Shown: positions 5,982 through 14,659, counted from the stretch's first letter. The stretch: DNA of 31,600 bases from DASQTB01 sp035642095 (GCA_035642095.1 DASQTB010000110.1:1-31600); one strand, 5' to 3'. Notes: generated from the sequence alone by a model not told the origin. A program made the numbers and translations.

Positions 5982-7999
5982 GACGGGCCATCGCCGGTCT
6001 GGGCGCGGCTGCGGTCCTGGCCCTGGGCGCGCCGGCGAGCGGCCAGGACCAGCCTCCGATCCGGCTGATCCTCACCAAGCAGACCGCGTTCGCCACCCCC
6101 GATCGGCCGCTTCGGATCTCGGTGGCGGTCGAGAACGGCTCCGACCAGCCGCTCGTCGACCTGACCCAGACCGTGGCGGTGAATTCCCCCGTCCCCTCCC
6201 GGTCCGACTACGACGTCGCCCTGGAGGGCGACCCGCTCTCCGCGCCGGTGGCCCGGACCGATCCGGTCGGGGGGTCCGTCGGACCGGGAGCGCTCCGGCG
6301 CCTCCCGGGGATGACCCTCGACCTCGCTGACCTCGCCGTGATCGGCCCGAACGCGCTCTATCCAGTCACGGTCGAGCTCCGGTCGAACACCCTCCCGGTG
6401 GCCACCCTGCGAACGGCGTTCGTGTTCATCAAGGAGGAACCACTCACCCCGCTGCTGGTGTCCACATCCTTCGTCCTCGACGCGCCGGTTCGGATCCGAC
6501 CCGATGGGACGCTGCTCGACGACGACCTCGAACGACAGATCGCTCCGGACGGTCGCCTGGACGCGGTGGTGAGCGCCCTGGAGGACGTGCCCGACGTCGG
6601 CGTCACGCTGGTCGTCTCCCCCGTCCTCCTCGAGCAGCTCCAGGCCATGCGGGACGGCTATCGGCAGGTGACCCCGGTTGGGGTGGAGGACGTCCCTCCC
6701 GAGGACCCCACGGCCGCGGCCGCGGGACGCCTCCTGGACCGGATCCGAGAGCTGGTCCGCAGACCGGATGTCGAGGTCGTGGCCCTTCCCTACGCCTCGC
6801 CGTCGGTGCCCGCGCTGGTCCACGCCGGGCTGGAGAGCGATCTTCGCCGGCAGATCGAACGGGGCCGCCAGGTGGTGGCCACCCTGACCGGCGCCGATCC
6901 GTCGTCCACGGTGTTCCGGCCCCCGGCCTCGGCGGTCACCGACTCGTCGCTGGTTCCCCTGGCCGCCTCCCTGGCGGCCGAGGTGGGGAGGGTACCGGCC
7001 CTCCTGATCGACGGCGACGTCCTTCCGCCCCCGCCGCCGGAGCCGCTGACGCCACCGGCCCGAGCGGACGTGGAGATCGACGGGACCACGGTGCGTACGG
7101 TGGTAGCCGATCCCGGCGTGGAAGCCCGCACCCGCGAGGCCCTCGACGACCCGATCCTCCGAGCGCACCGGACCCTCGGCGAGCTGGCGGCGATCTACTT
7201 CGAGGAGCCGAGCGCCTCTCGAGGCGCCGCCCTGATCTTCGGGGAGAACGATGCCCCGGATCCGGGATTCCTCCGAACCCTCCTCCGGGGGATCCGGGGG
7301 GAGCCCGAGATCGCCTGGCTGAAGGGCGTGACCGCATCCCGCCTACTCGGCGTGGACCAGCCGCAGCCAGACCGTCGGAAGCTGGCCGACACGGTTCGTC
7401 CCTCCCCCCTGGGGGGCGCCGGGTTCACGTCCGCCATGGCCGTCAGCCGGGACGCCATCGAGGCGCTCTCGTCCATGACCGACCAGCCGGAGCTCGTGGG
7501 ACAGCTCGACCGGCTGCTCCTCCTGTCCGAATCGCGCTACCTGGCCCGCCATCAAGACCTGCGATTCGAGTACCTGGATGCCGCCCGAGCCTCGGTCGAT
7601 GCCGAATTCGACAAGGTTCACCTTCCTCCGTCGAGCTCGATCACCCTGACGTCACGGAACGGGCGGATCCCGGTCACGCTTCGGAGCGACGCGCAGTATC
7701 CGATCCAGCTCCGGCTCAGCCTTCGGGCTCCCGGGCTCGACCTGATCGGTGGTCCCACACGCGACATCTCGCTCAGCAGGCCGATCCAGACCTTCGTCTT
7801 CCCCGCTCGCACCCAGCGGACCGGGCGGTTCCCGGTCACCGTGCTTCTGGGGACACCCGACGGAACTCCCCTGGCCGACACCGAGATCATCGTCCGGTCG
7901 ACGGCCTACAACCGCATCGCGCTGGTGATCACCATCGGAGCGGCCGCCTTCCTGGCGGTGTGGTGGGGAAGGAGGCTCCTGTCCCGGACGACCCGCTGA
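5978..7999 (+). CDS. DUF6049-type secreted, C-terminally anchored protein
   Basis: This 673-residue protein has an N-terminal signal peptide (about residues 1-22, ending near ASGQ), a long extracytoplasmic region and a C-terminal membrane helix (about 650-667) with a basic cytoplasmic end GRRLLSRTTR. Position and architecture match Rv3909 of M. tuberculosis, the conserved partner found just upstream of murJ in many actinobacteria. No catalytic motif was recognised. A Pro-rich stretch (PPPPPEPLTPP) separates two halves, and a beta-rich domain precedes the anchor. The constant linkage to murJ suggests a role in envelope assembly, which is inference. The GTG at 5978 overlaps the previous stop. 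Confidence 0.8.
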   Translation: MRRAIAGLGAAAVLALGAPASGQDQPPIRLILTKQTAFATPDRPLRISVAVENGSDQPLVDLTQTVAVNSPVPSRSDYDVALEGDPLSAPVARTDPVGGSVGPGALRRLPGMTLDLADLAVIGPNALYPVTVELRSNTLPVATLRTAFVFIKEEPLTPLLVSTSFVLDAPVRIRPDGTLLDDDLERQIAPDGRLDAVVSALEDVPDVGVTLVVSPVLLEQLQAMRDGYRQVTPVGVEDVPPEDPTAAAAGRLLDRIRELVRRPDVEVVALPYASPSVPALVHAGLESDLRRQIERGRQVVATLTGADPSSTVFRPPASAVTDSSLVPLAASLAAEVGRVPALLIDGDVLPPPPPEPLTPPARADVEIDGTTVRTVVADPGVEARTREALDDPILRAHRTLGELAAIYFEEPSASRGAALIFGENDAPDPGFLRTLLRGIRGEPEIAWLKGVTASRLLGVDQPQPDRRKLADTVRPSPLGGAGFTSAMAVSRDAIEALSSMTDQPELVGQLDRLLLLSESRYLARHQDLRFEYLDAARASVDAEFDKVHLPPSSSITLTSRNGRIPVTLRSDAQYPIQLRLSLRAPGLDLIGGPTRDISLSRPIQTFVFPARTQRTGRFPVTVLLGTPDGTPLADTEIIVRSTAYNRIALVITIGAAAFLAVWWGRRLLSRTTR

Positions 8000-9648
8000 C
8001 CGGCCAGGACGCGGGCGTTCGGCCTGGCGTGCGCCCGGACGGCGACACCGCCGAAGGGCTCGTGCGGAGCACGGCGGTGATGGCGGTCGGCACGGCGCTC
8101 TCCCGCGTCACCGGGTTCGCCCGCGTGGCGGCCATGGCCTTCGCCCTGGGCGTGGCCGAGTCGCGGCTGGCCGACACGTACGCCGTGGCCAACAACATCC
8201 CGAACATCGTCTACGAGCTGATCCTCGGCGGGATCCTGACCTCCGTGTTCGTGCCCCTCTTCGTCCAACAGATGGCGAAGCGGTCGCGGGCGGAGGCCTG
8301 GCGGTCCGCCCACGCCGTGATGACGGTCACGTTCCTCGTTCTGCTGGTGATCATGGCCATCGGCATCCTGGCCGCTCCGTGGATCGTCCGCCTGTACACC
8401 TTCCGGGTCCCCGTCGAGGCCCGCCGGGACGTCCAGGATCTGGCCACGCTGTTCCTCCGGTTCTTCATGCCCCAGATCCTCCTGTACGGGATGGGTGCCG
8501 TGGCCACGGGGCTCCTGAACGCCCACCGACGGTTCGCCGTCCCGATGTTCGCGCCGGTCCTGAACAACCTGGTGGTCATCGGGTCGTTCGTGGCCTTCGC
8601 CCTCCTCACGGAGGGAACGCCCACGCCGACGACGATCACCCTCGGCCAGAAGCTCGTCCTGGCCATCGGGACGACGGCCGGCGTCGCCACGATGACCTTC
8701 GCCCTGTGGCCGTCGCTCCGCTCGATCGGGTTCAGGTGGCGATGGGTGGCCGACCCGCGAAACGAAGCCGTCCGCTCCTTGATCCGGCTCTCTGGATGGG
8801 CGGTCCTCTACGTCGTCATCAACCAGCTGGGGCTGCTCGTGGTGATCGTCCTGGCCGGGGCGGACCAGGGAGGCTATGCCGCGTACCAGACCGCCTTCAT
8901 CTTCTTCCAGCTCCCCCACGCCATCTTCTCGGTGTCGATCATGACCGCCCTGGTCCCCTCCCTGGCGGAGGACTGGGTCCACCGCGACCGCGCCGATTTT
9001 CGACGGGACCTGGCTCGAGGCATCCGCTCCTCCGCCTTCGTGGTCATCCCGGCGGCCGCCGGATACCTGGTCCTGGCCGGGCCGATCGTGCGCCTGTTGA
9101 TCCAGCACGGTGTGGCCACCTCGGCGTCGACGGAGCTGGTGTCCGGGGTCCTCGGCTTCTTCGCCCTGGGGTTGTTCCAGTTCTCCGCGTTCATGCTCTG
9201 TCTCCGAGCCTTCTACGCCATGCAGGACACCAGGACGCCGGCCCTGATCAACGTGTTCGCGGTGGGACTGAATACGGCGGCCAACCTGGCCCTGTTCCCG
9301 GTACTCGGTGTCCGGGGGCTGGCCCTGGGCCACGCCTTGGCCTACACGTTCGCCGCCGCCGCGGCCCTGGCCATCCTCCGCCGGCGCCTGGGAGGGATCG
9401 AGGGCCGGGACCTGGGACGGGGCCTCGTCCGGATCCTGGGCGCCGCCGCGCTGACCGGAGCCGCGGCCTGGGGTGGGGCCCGGCTCATCTTCGACGCGCT
9501 GGGTGCCGATACCTTGACCGATCAGATCATCCAGGTGGGGGTGGGCGTGAGCGCGGGACTTATAATCTTCGTCGGCGCGGCCGTGCTCTTCCGTATGGAG
9601 GAGTTCGAGTTGGTGAAGCGGACGTTCGTGGATCGGCGGCGCCGGTGA
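7960..9648 (+). CDS. murJ: Lipid II flippase MurJ
   Basis: MurJ moves lipid II across the cytoplasmic membrane for peptidoglycan synthesis. The 562-residue protein has the expected run of about 14 helices, the early conserved stretch ALSRVTGFARVAAM with its Arg residues, and the typical NNIPNIVYELILGG and FYAMQDTRTP segments. It ends right after the last helix with a short basic tail. It is thus not fused to a kinase domain, unlike M. tuberculosis Rv3910. The start is uncertain: GTG at 7960 or 7963 overlaps the previous gene by about 40 nt, and an in-frame GTG at 8029 would still leave all helices intact. The stop overlaps the next GTG. Confidence 0.93.
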   Translation: MVGKEAPVPDDPLTGQDAGVRPGVRPDGDTAEGLVRSTAVMAVGTALSRVTGFARVAAMAFALGVAESRLADTYAVANNIPNIVYELILGGILTSVFVPLFVQQMAKRSRAEAWRSAHAVMTVTFLVLLVIMAIGILAAPWIVRLYTFRVPVEARRDVQDLATLFLRFFMPQILLYGMGAVATGLLNAHRRFAVPMFAPVLNNLVVIGSFVAFALLTEGTPTPTTITLGQKLVLAIGTTAGVATMTFALWPSLRSIGFRWRWVADPRNEAVRSLIRLSGWAVLYVVINQLGLLVVIVLAGADQGGYAAYQTAFIFFQLPHAIFSVSIMTALVPSLAEDWVHRDRADFRRDLARGIRSSAFVVIPAAAGYLVLAGPIVRLLIQHGVATSASTELVSGVLGFFALGLFQFSAFMLCLRAFYAMQDTRTPALINVFAVGLNTAANLALFPVLGVRGLALGHALAYTFAAAAALAILRRRLGGIEGRDLGRGLVRILGAAALTGAAAWGGARLIFDALGADTLTDQIIQVGVGVSAGLIIFVGAAVLFRMEEFELVKRTFVDRRRR

Positions 9649-10049
9649 TCTCCCTCCACACCGACCAGCGGGGCATCGTCGTCTCCTTCCTGATCAGGGT
9701 CTTGCTCGGCATCGCCATCGTCGGCCTGGTCTTCGTCGAAGGGGGCAGCATCCTGTTCACGAAGCTCAGGGTGCAGGACACCGCGGAGAGCGGGGCGAAC
9801 TCCGGCGTGGGGGCCCTGAGCACGAGCCCCGTGGACTGCACCGCCGCCGGCGCCCTGGCCGCCCAGACGGTGCACGACAAGGACCCGGAGGTCGAGATCA
9901 CCGGATTCACCTGCCTTCCCGACGGGCGCTTCCGGATCACCGTCCGAAAGGAGGCGTCGACGATCGTGGTGGGGAAGATCTCCGCGATCGAGCGGTGGGC
10001 CGTGGCCAAGAGCACGGCCACCGCGCGACCCGCCGTCCCCGGCGTCTGA
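9645..10049 (+). CDS. TadE/TadG-like small membrane protein
   Basis: This 134-residue protein has a short N terminus ending in DQRG, one membrane helix (about residues 12-33) and an extracytoplasmic domain with two cysteines (Cys65 and Cys90). The layout, Arg-Gly then a helix then a stretch of small residues, resembles TadE/TadG-type pseudopilins, but the usual Glu at the start of the helix is not in the standard place. The call is therefore tentative. The GTG at 9645 overlaps the murJ stop (GTGA), indicating translational coupling. The gene occupies the place between murJ and the kinase, which are joined in one polypeptide in M. tuberculosis. Confidence 0.6.
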   Translation: MISLHTDQRGIVVSFLIRVLLGIAIVGLVFVEGGSILFTKLRVQDTAESGANSGVGALSTSPVDCTAAGALAAQTVHDKDPEVEITGFTCLPDGRFRITVRKEASTIVVGKISAIERWAVAKSTATARPAVPGV

Positions 10050-10083
10050 TCTCCCGGTGCGCCGAGGAGACGAGCCGAGCCCG

Positions 10084-10089
10084 TAGACT
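10084..10089 (+). promoter_or_regulatory. Leaderless-type -10 of the kinase gene
   Basis: TAGACT ends 8 nt before the ATG at 10098, and no ribosome binding site lies between them. This would give an mRNA that begins at or next to the start codon. No -35 box is evident. Confidence 0.45.
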
Positions 10090-10097
10090 GGCCGCCG

Positions 10098-11588
10098 ATG
10101 GACCCCATCGACACCGGGCGAGAGCCGGGGGGACGCATGCTCGCCGGGCGCTATCTACTTGAGGAAGAGGTCGCCTCCGGCGGCATGGGCACCGTGTGGA
10201 GGGCCCGGGACCAGGTCCTCAACCGGGAGGTGGCGGTCAAGGTCCTCCACGAGCGTCTGGCCCGCGAGCCGGACCTCCTCGAACGGTTCCGGCTGGAGGC
10301 CGTGGCCGCGGCCCGGCTGTCGCATCCCAACGTCGTCAGGGTCTTCGACACCGGCATCGACGACGGCGTGTGCTACATCGTTATGGAGCTCTTCCACGCG
10401 ACGACGCTCGAGTCCCGGTTGGCGGACGGCCCCCTTCCTCCGGCCGAGGCGGCGAGCATCGCCCGAGGCATGCTCCACGGCCTGGCCCACGCCCACCGGG
10501 AGGGGATCGTTCACCGAGATGTGAAGCCCGGCAACGTCCTCATCGATCGCTCCGGGCTGGTCAAATTGACCGACTTCGGCATCGCCAAGGCGGCGTTCGC
10601 CACCTCGGACCTGACCACGACCGGCGACCTGCTGGGCACGGCCCGCTACCTCGCCCCGGAGCAGGTCGACGGAGGGTCCGTCGATCACCGGGCCGACCTG
10701 TACTCCTCAGGGATCGTTCTCTACGAGGCGCTCACCGGGCGGCCCCCGTTCGAGGGGCGAACCCACATGGCCACGGCCACGATGCGGCTCTCCACCGATC
10801 CCCCCCCGCCCGGGGCCCTCCGTCCGGGGATCCCCCGCGGCTTGGAGGCCGTCACGATGCGGGCCCTGGCCAGGGATCCGAACGGGCGGTTCCCGTCGGC
10901 CGAAGAGATGAGCGCCGCCCTCGACCGGGCCTCCCCGGCGCCCCCTGCTCGGGGGGCGGTCCTCTCGGCGAACGAGCCCCGTCCCACCCAGACCTCCGCC
11001 TTCCGCTCCTGGATGGCCATCCCACTGATCCTCGTCCTCATGGCCACGCTAGCGGTCGTCGGGTTCACCCTCGTCCCTCCGCTGTTCGAGGACGCGGGTG
11101 AGGGGCCCGGGCCGAGCGAGGCAGAGCTGCAGAGCCTCGACCTGGCCGCTCCCCTCTCGTTCGACCCTCCGCCCGGCGACGGATCCGAGCACGACGACGA
11201 CCTGCCGCTGGTGGTCGATGGCGACCCTTCCACGTTCTGGACCACCGACTCGTACAACAGCCCGGATCTGGGCGGCATCAAGGACGGCGTCGGCCTTGTG
11301 CTGTCCCTCCGACGTGAGCAGGAGGTGGCCGGGGTTCGGTTCGAGGCCCCCGTGACCGGTTGGCGGTTCCGTGTCTACGCGTCGGACCAAGCAGACGCCT
11401 TCGACCTGGGCGATCCGATCCGATCCACCGACGAGGAGGACACGTTCCGCGCGGAGGAGGAGAACGATGTGGTGTTCGAGCCCGTTCGGGCCCGCTACGT
11501 GATGCTGTGGATCATCGACCTCGCCGAGAGCGATGGCGGGTACAGAGCCCAGGTCAGCGAGGCGGAGCTGTTCGGAACCGGTGGCTGA
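10098..11588 (+). CDS. Transmembrane Ser/Thr protein kinase with extracellular discoidin-like domain
   Basis: This 496-residue protein has a cytoplasmic PknB-type kinase domain (about residues 16-276), a Pro/Ala-rich linker, one membrane helix (about 305-330) and an extracellular domain (about 350-496) of F5/8 type C (discoidin-like) character with VVDGDPSTFWTT (371-382). Kinase residues are intact: glycine loop ASGGMGTVW, Lys48 in VAVKVL, a helix-C Glu near 67, HRD at 139-141 with Lys143 and Asn146, DFG at 159-161, and an activation loop with Thr residues and APEQ. It is therefore likely active. In M. tuberculosis the equivalent kinase-plus-discoidin region is a pseudokinase fused to MurJ. 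Its stop overlaps the sigM start by 8 nt. A TAGACT box lies 8 nt before the ATG. Confidence 0.88.
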   Translation: MDPIDTGREPGGRMLAGRYLLEEEVASGGMGTVWRARDQVLNREVAVKVLHERLAREPDLLERFRLEAVAAARLSHPNVVRVFDTGIDDGVCYIVMELFHATTLESRLADGPLPPAEAASIARGMLHGLAHAHREGIVHRDVKPGNVLIDRSGLVKLTDFGIAKAAFATSDLTTTGDLLGTARYLAPEQVDGGSVDHRADLYSSGIVLYEALTGRPPFEGRTHMATATMRLSTDPPPPGALRPGIPRGLEAVTMRALARDPNGRFPSAEEMSAALDRASPAPPARGAVLSANEPRPTQTSAFRSWMAIPLILVLMATLAVVGFTLVPPLFEDAGEGPGPSEAELQSLDLAAPLSFDPPPGDGSEHDDDLPLVVDGDPSTFWTTDSYNSPDLGGIKDGVGLVLSLRREQEVAGVRFEAPVTGWRFRVYASDQADAFDLGDPIRSTDEEDTFRAEEENDVVFEPVRARYVMLWIIDLAESDGGYRAQVSEAELFGTGG

Positions 11589-12150
11589 GCCGAGCGACGA
11601 GGACCTGGTCCGGCGGTACGTGAGCGGCGACCGGGTGGCGTTCGGCGCGCTGGTCGAACGGCACGAGCGACGGGTCTACAACCTGGCCTACCGCATGCTG
11701 GGCACGCCCGAGGATGCGGCCGACGCCACCCAGGACGTGTTCGTGATCTGCCTCCGCAAACTAGGCGGGTTCGAGGGCCGGTCGGCCTTCACCACGTGGC
11801 TCCATCGCGTGGCCGCGAACGTCTGCTACGAGGCGCTCCGACGGCGCGGCCGGGAGAGCGTCGCCGATGAGGGAGAGGTCGAGCCGCCGCCCGGGCCGGA
11901 CCACGCGGAGACCTCGGCCGCGGCCGTCGACGTGCACCGGGCTCTTCAGCGGGTGCCCGAGGAGTTCCGGATGGTGATGATCCTCCACGACGTGCAAGGG
12001 GTTCCGTACGAGGAGATCGCGGAGTCGCTCGGGGCGCCGATCGGCACCGTGAAATCGCGACTCCACCGTGGGCGGGTGGCGCTGGCCCGAGAGCTCCGAG
12101 GGGAACATCGGGAGGGGGCCGCTCCGTCGAACCTCGAGGAGACGACGTGA
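11581..12150 (+). CDS. sigM: ECF RNA polymerase sigma factor
   Basis: This 189-residue ECF sigma factor directs RNA polymerase to envelope or redox stress promoters. It has a region 2 (about residues 24-90, with YNLAYRMLG and DATQDVFV) and a region 4 helix-turn-helix (about 116-168, with YEEIAESLG and GTVKSRLHRGR). The linker is acidic and Pro-rich. The symbol sigM is given from position, with the kinase and murJ upstream and a zinc-finger anti-sigma gene then trxB downstream, as in M. tuberculosis Rv3911. The GTG at 11581 overlaps the end of the kinase gene. The stop overlaps the anti-sigma start (GTGA). Confidence 0.88.
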   Translation: MAEPSDEDLVRRYVSGDRVAFGALVERHERRVYNLAYRMLGTPEDAADATQDVFVICLRKLGGFEGRSAFTTWLHRVAANVCYEALRRRGRESVADEGEVEPPPGPDHAETSAAAVDVHRALQRVPEEFRMVMILHDVQGVPYEEIAESLGAPIGTVKSRLHRGRVALARELRGEHREGAAPSNLEETT

Positions 12151-12962
12151 ACGAGCATCCCGACATCCTGCTGGCCGAGTACGTGGATGGCACGCTTCCC
12201 GGAGAGGCCCGGGCCGACGTCGAGGCCCACCTCCTGGGATGCGACCGTTGCCGAGAGGAGGTATCCGTGGCCGACCAGGCCCGGGCCACGCTGCTGGCCC
12301 TCCCCGAGGAGCCGGCCCCGGAGGGACTGACGTTCAGCGTCCGGAGCCGGTCCCGGAGGACGGCGTCCCCCCGGACGGTCCGGTGGGTGGCTGCCGGAGC
12401 CGCCGCGGCCGTCCTGGTGGCCGGGGGCGTCGTCGTGTACCGGCAGGTCCAGGCCCCCGGGGAGGAGGCGGCCACGGGCGGTGGTGGCGGGGGCGGCGGC
12501 CAGGAACGCGCTCCCGAGGGCGCCCTCGAGGAGGCCGCCCCGGCCCAAGACGGCGGGGAACCGGTCTTCGCGGCCAGGCCGACCGTCCCGACGTACTCCG
12601 AGTCGGAACGCGACTACACGGGCGCCGAGCTGGTCGCGCTGGGCCGGAACGTGAGAGACCGAGCCCACCAGGCGCTGGCCGATGGCCTGGCCCCGACGGC
12701 GACGACCTTCTACGAGACCTTCGATCCCCAGGCCTTCACTCCACCTATAAGGAGGGCGATCGCCTGTTCCCTCCGCCAGGTACCCCCCCACCAGCTCCTG
12801 GTCCCCCTCTCCATCGAGGCGGCGTCCTTCGACGGCGAGCCGGCCTACGTGGCCGCCTTCCTTCAGGGGCCGGCCCCGGACCAGCCGTACGATCGGGTGG
12901 TCCTGTGGGTGGTGGCAATGGATTCGTGCTCGCTCCGCTCGCTGGCTTCGCAGCGGCTGTGA
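12147..12962 (+). CDS. Zinc-finger anti-sigma factor, single-pass membrane protein
   Basis: This 271-residue protein starts with an anti-sigma zinc-binding domain: EYVDGTL, then His28-x3-Cys32-x2-Cys35 in HLLGCDRC. A membrane helix follows (about 79-98), then a Gly run and an extracytoplasmic domain of about 160 residues with two Cys (near residues 207 and 265). It should hold the adjacent sigma factor at the membrane and release it on an external or redox signal. This is the family role, and the trigger is unknown. The position equals Rv3912 (RsmA) of M. tuberculosis. The GTG at 12147 overlaps the sigM stop, so the two are co-translated. Confidence 0.85.
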   Translation: MNEHPDILLAEYVDGTLPGEARADVEAHLLGCDRCREEVSVADQARATLLALPEEPAPEGLTFSVRSRSRRTASPRTVRWVAAGAAAAVLVAGGVVVYRQVQAPGEEAATGGGGGGGGQERAPEGALEEAAPAQDGGEPVFAARPTVPTYSESERDYTGAELVALGRNVRDRAHQALADGLAPTATTFYETFDPQAFTPPIRRAIACSLRQVPPHQLLVPLSIEAASFDGEPAYVAAFLQGPAPDQPYDRVVLWVVAMDSCSLRSLASQRL

Positions 12963-12987
12963 CGGAAGGCCCGGGAATGGCCCGCGG

Positions 12988-12993
12988 TTATAT
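12988..12993 (+). promoter_or_regulatory. Possible -10 of trxB
   Basis: TTATAT lies 6 nt before the ATG at 13000 in the 37-nt gap after the anti-sigma gene. It is a loose match to the leaderless pattern seen at other genes here, and no ribosome binding site is visible. Confidence 0.3.
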
Positions 12994-12999
12994 CGGGTG

Positions 13000-13956
13000 A
13001 TGGATCTTCCCCGTGCGAGAATGGCCGCCGACGTGGACGTCCGCAACGTCGTGATCATCGGATCGGGGCCGGCCGGGTACACGGCGGCCCTGTACGCCGC
13101 CCGGGCGAACCTCCGACCCCTGGTCCTCAAGGGGATCGAGGCCGGGGGCCAGCTGATGCTGACCACCGACGTGGAGAACTATCCCGGGTTCCCGGAAGGC
13201 GTCCTCGGCCCGGAGCTGATGGAGCTGATGGAGAAGCAGGCGGCCCGGTTCGATGCCGAGATGCTCCACCAGTCGGTCTCCCGGGTGGACCTTTCCCAGC
13301 GTCCGTTCCGGATCTGGTCGGGGGACGAAGAGTTCCTGGCCCGGACCGTCATCGTGGCCACCGGGGCCTCGGCGAGGATGCTCCGCGTTCCCGGAGAGCA
13401 GCGGCTGCTCGGCCACGGCGTCTCGACCTGTGCCACCTGCGACGGCTTCTTCTTCCGAGGACAGGAGCTCGTCGTGGTCGGCGGAGGCGACTCCGCCATG
13501 GAGGAGGCCCTGTTCCTCACCCGGTTCGCCACGAGGGTCACCGTGGTCCACCGGCGCGACGAGCTACGAGCCTCGAAGATCATGCAGCAGCGGGCGTTCG
13601 AGAACCAGAAGATCGACTTCGCGTGGGACAGCGTGGTCGACGAGATCCTCGGTGACGGACAGGTCAGCGGGGTCAGGCTGAAGAACGTCAAGACAGGCCG
13701 GGCGATGGACGTCGCCGCCGGTGGGGTCTTCGTGGCGATCGGCCACATCCCCAACACCGGGGTGTTCGAGGGGCAGCTCGACATGACGGGCGGCTACGTC
13801 CTGGTGAAGGAGCCGACCACGGCGACGAGCGTCGCCGGCGTGTTCGCCGCGGGCGACGTGGTCGACTTCACGTATCGCCAGGCAGTCACTGCAGCCGGGA
13901 TGGGGTGCAAGGCGGCCATGGACGCCGAGCGGTTCCTCGAGGCCGAGGGCCATTAG
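13000..13956 (+). CDS. trxB: Thioredoxin reductase
   Basis: TrxB passes electrons from NADPH through FAD to thioredoxin. The 318-residue protein has the FAD motif GSGPAG (21-26), the redox pair CATC (Cys144 and Cys147), the NADPH motif GGGDSAMEEA (161-170), HRRDELRAS and a final FAD segment GVFAAGDVVD. Length and motifs are those of low-molecular-weight thioredoxin reductases. Starts at 12997 (GTG), 13000 (ATG) and 13021 (ATG) are possible. 13000 is preferred for its -10 spacing. The gene follows sigM and its anti-sigma, as in M. tuberculosis, which suggests that the thioredoxin system and the sigma factor answer the same stress. Confidence 0.96.
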   Translation: MDLPRARMAADVDVRNVVIIGSGPAGYTAALYAARANLRPLVLKGIEAGGQLMLTTDVENYPGFPEGVLGPELMELMEKQAARFDAEMLHQSVSRVDLSQRPFRIWSGDEEFLARTVIVATGASARMLRVPGEQRLLGHGVSTCATCDGFFFRGQELVVVGGGDSAMEEALFLTRFATRVTVVHRRDELRASKIMQQRAFENQKIDFAWDSVVDEILGDGQVSGVRLKNVKTGRAMDVAAGGVFVAIGHIPNTGVFEGQLDMTGGYVLVKEPTTATSVAGVFAAGDVVDFTYRQAVTAAGMGCKAAMDAERFLEAEGH

Positions 13957-13968
13957 GTCCCGGCGCGC

Positions 13969-13974
13969 TAGGCT
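13969..13974 (+). promoter_or_regulatory. Leaderless-type -10 of the M23 peptidase gene
   Basis: TAGGCT ends 7 nt before the ATG at 13982 with no ribosome binding site between them. No -35 box is evident. Confidence 0.45.
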
Positions 13975-13981
13975 CTTCGGC

Positions 13982-14659
13982 ATGCGCCGCGCTCCTCTCC
14001 TGGCCGTCCTGTTGCTTCCTGCGATGGGAGGTCGGTCCCTGGCGGTTGGCTCGCTGACCTCGCCGCCGTCGTACTACCGGCCGGTGATCGTTGACGGGTT
14101 CACGTTCCCGGTGGCCCGGGCGAACTGGTTGTCCGTAATCGAGATGGGGGACGACTGGCACGATCCCCGGTTCCGGCTGATCGACGGGAAGTGGCGTCTG
14201 TCGGGTTTCCACGAGGGCAACGACATCGTGGCCGAGGAGGACACACCGATCCTGTCCGTGACGGGAGGCACCGTGGAGGCCGTCGGGTGGACCTTCTACT
14301 CCGGGACCAGGGTCGGGGTCCGGGGGGCCGACGGGAAGTACTACTTCTACGCGCACATGTCCGCCGTGGCCCCCGGGATCGAGGTCGGGGCACCGGTCGG
14401 CCCGGGGGACGTGCTCGGACGGGTCGGAAACACGGGGTACGGGCCACCCGGCCGGGAGGACGAGTTTCCCCCCCACCTCCACATCGGGATCGAGGGGCCG
14501 GGGGGCTGGGAGAACCCCTACCCGCTGATGAGACGGCTCTACGGTGCCGCGGTCCGGGCCACGCTGAGGGGCGAACGCCGCCTCGGCGCCCTGGCCCGAG
14601 CGGGCGAGCGGGATGGGTTCCGTCGCCTGGCCGAGCGGCTCTATGTCGGCCTGGGGTAG
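13982..14659 (+). CDS. Secreted M23 (LytM-type) peptidase
   Basis: This 225-residue protein has a signal peptide (about residues 1-22) and an M23 zinc endopeptidase domain, the fold that cuts peptide cross-bridges in peptidoglycan. Zinc ligands and catalytic His residues are visible and intact: HEGND (His77, Asp81), YAHM (His125) and HLH (His165, His167). There is no LysM or coiled-coil domain. It lies between trxB and trxA, which are adjacent in M. tuberculosis, so it is an insertion into an otherwise conserved order. A TAGGCT box lies 7 nt before the ATG. The role in cell-wall turnover is family knowledge. Confidence 0.87.
   Translation: MRRAPLLAVLLLPAMGGRSLAVGSLTSPPSYYRPVIVDGFTFPVARANWLSVIEMGDDWHDPRFRLIDGKWRLSGFHEGNDIVAEEDTPILSVTGGTVEAVGWTFYSGTRVGVRGADGKYYFYAHMSAVAPGIEVGAPVGPGDVLGRVGNTGYGPPGREDEFPPHLHIGIEGPGGWENPYPLMRRLYGAAVRATLRGERRLGALARAGERDGFRRLAERLYVGLG

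Noticed and set aside
3673..6096. Minus-strand ORF of 807 codons across cca, the YbaK gene and the Nudix gene
   Set aside because: It is a shadow of three well-supported plus-strand genes. The translation is low-complexity Arg/Pro/Gly-rich with no family motif, as expected in high-GC DNA.
7906..9333. Minus-strand ORF of 475 codons across murJ
   Set aside because: Composition is His/Gly/Arg/Glu-rich without hydrophobic segments or motifs, and murJ is certain.
12478..12501. Run of GGT/GGC codons as a possible simple repeat
   Set aside because: It encodes a poly-Gly linker just outside the membrane helix of the anti-sigma factor, a normal feature.
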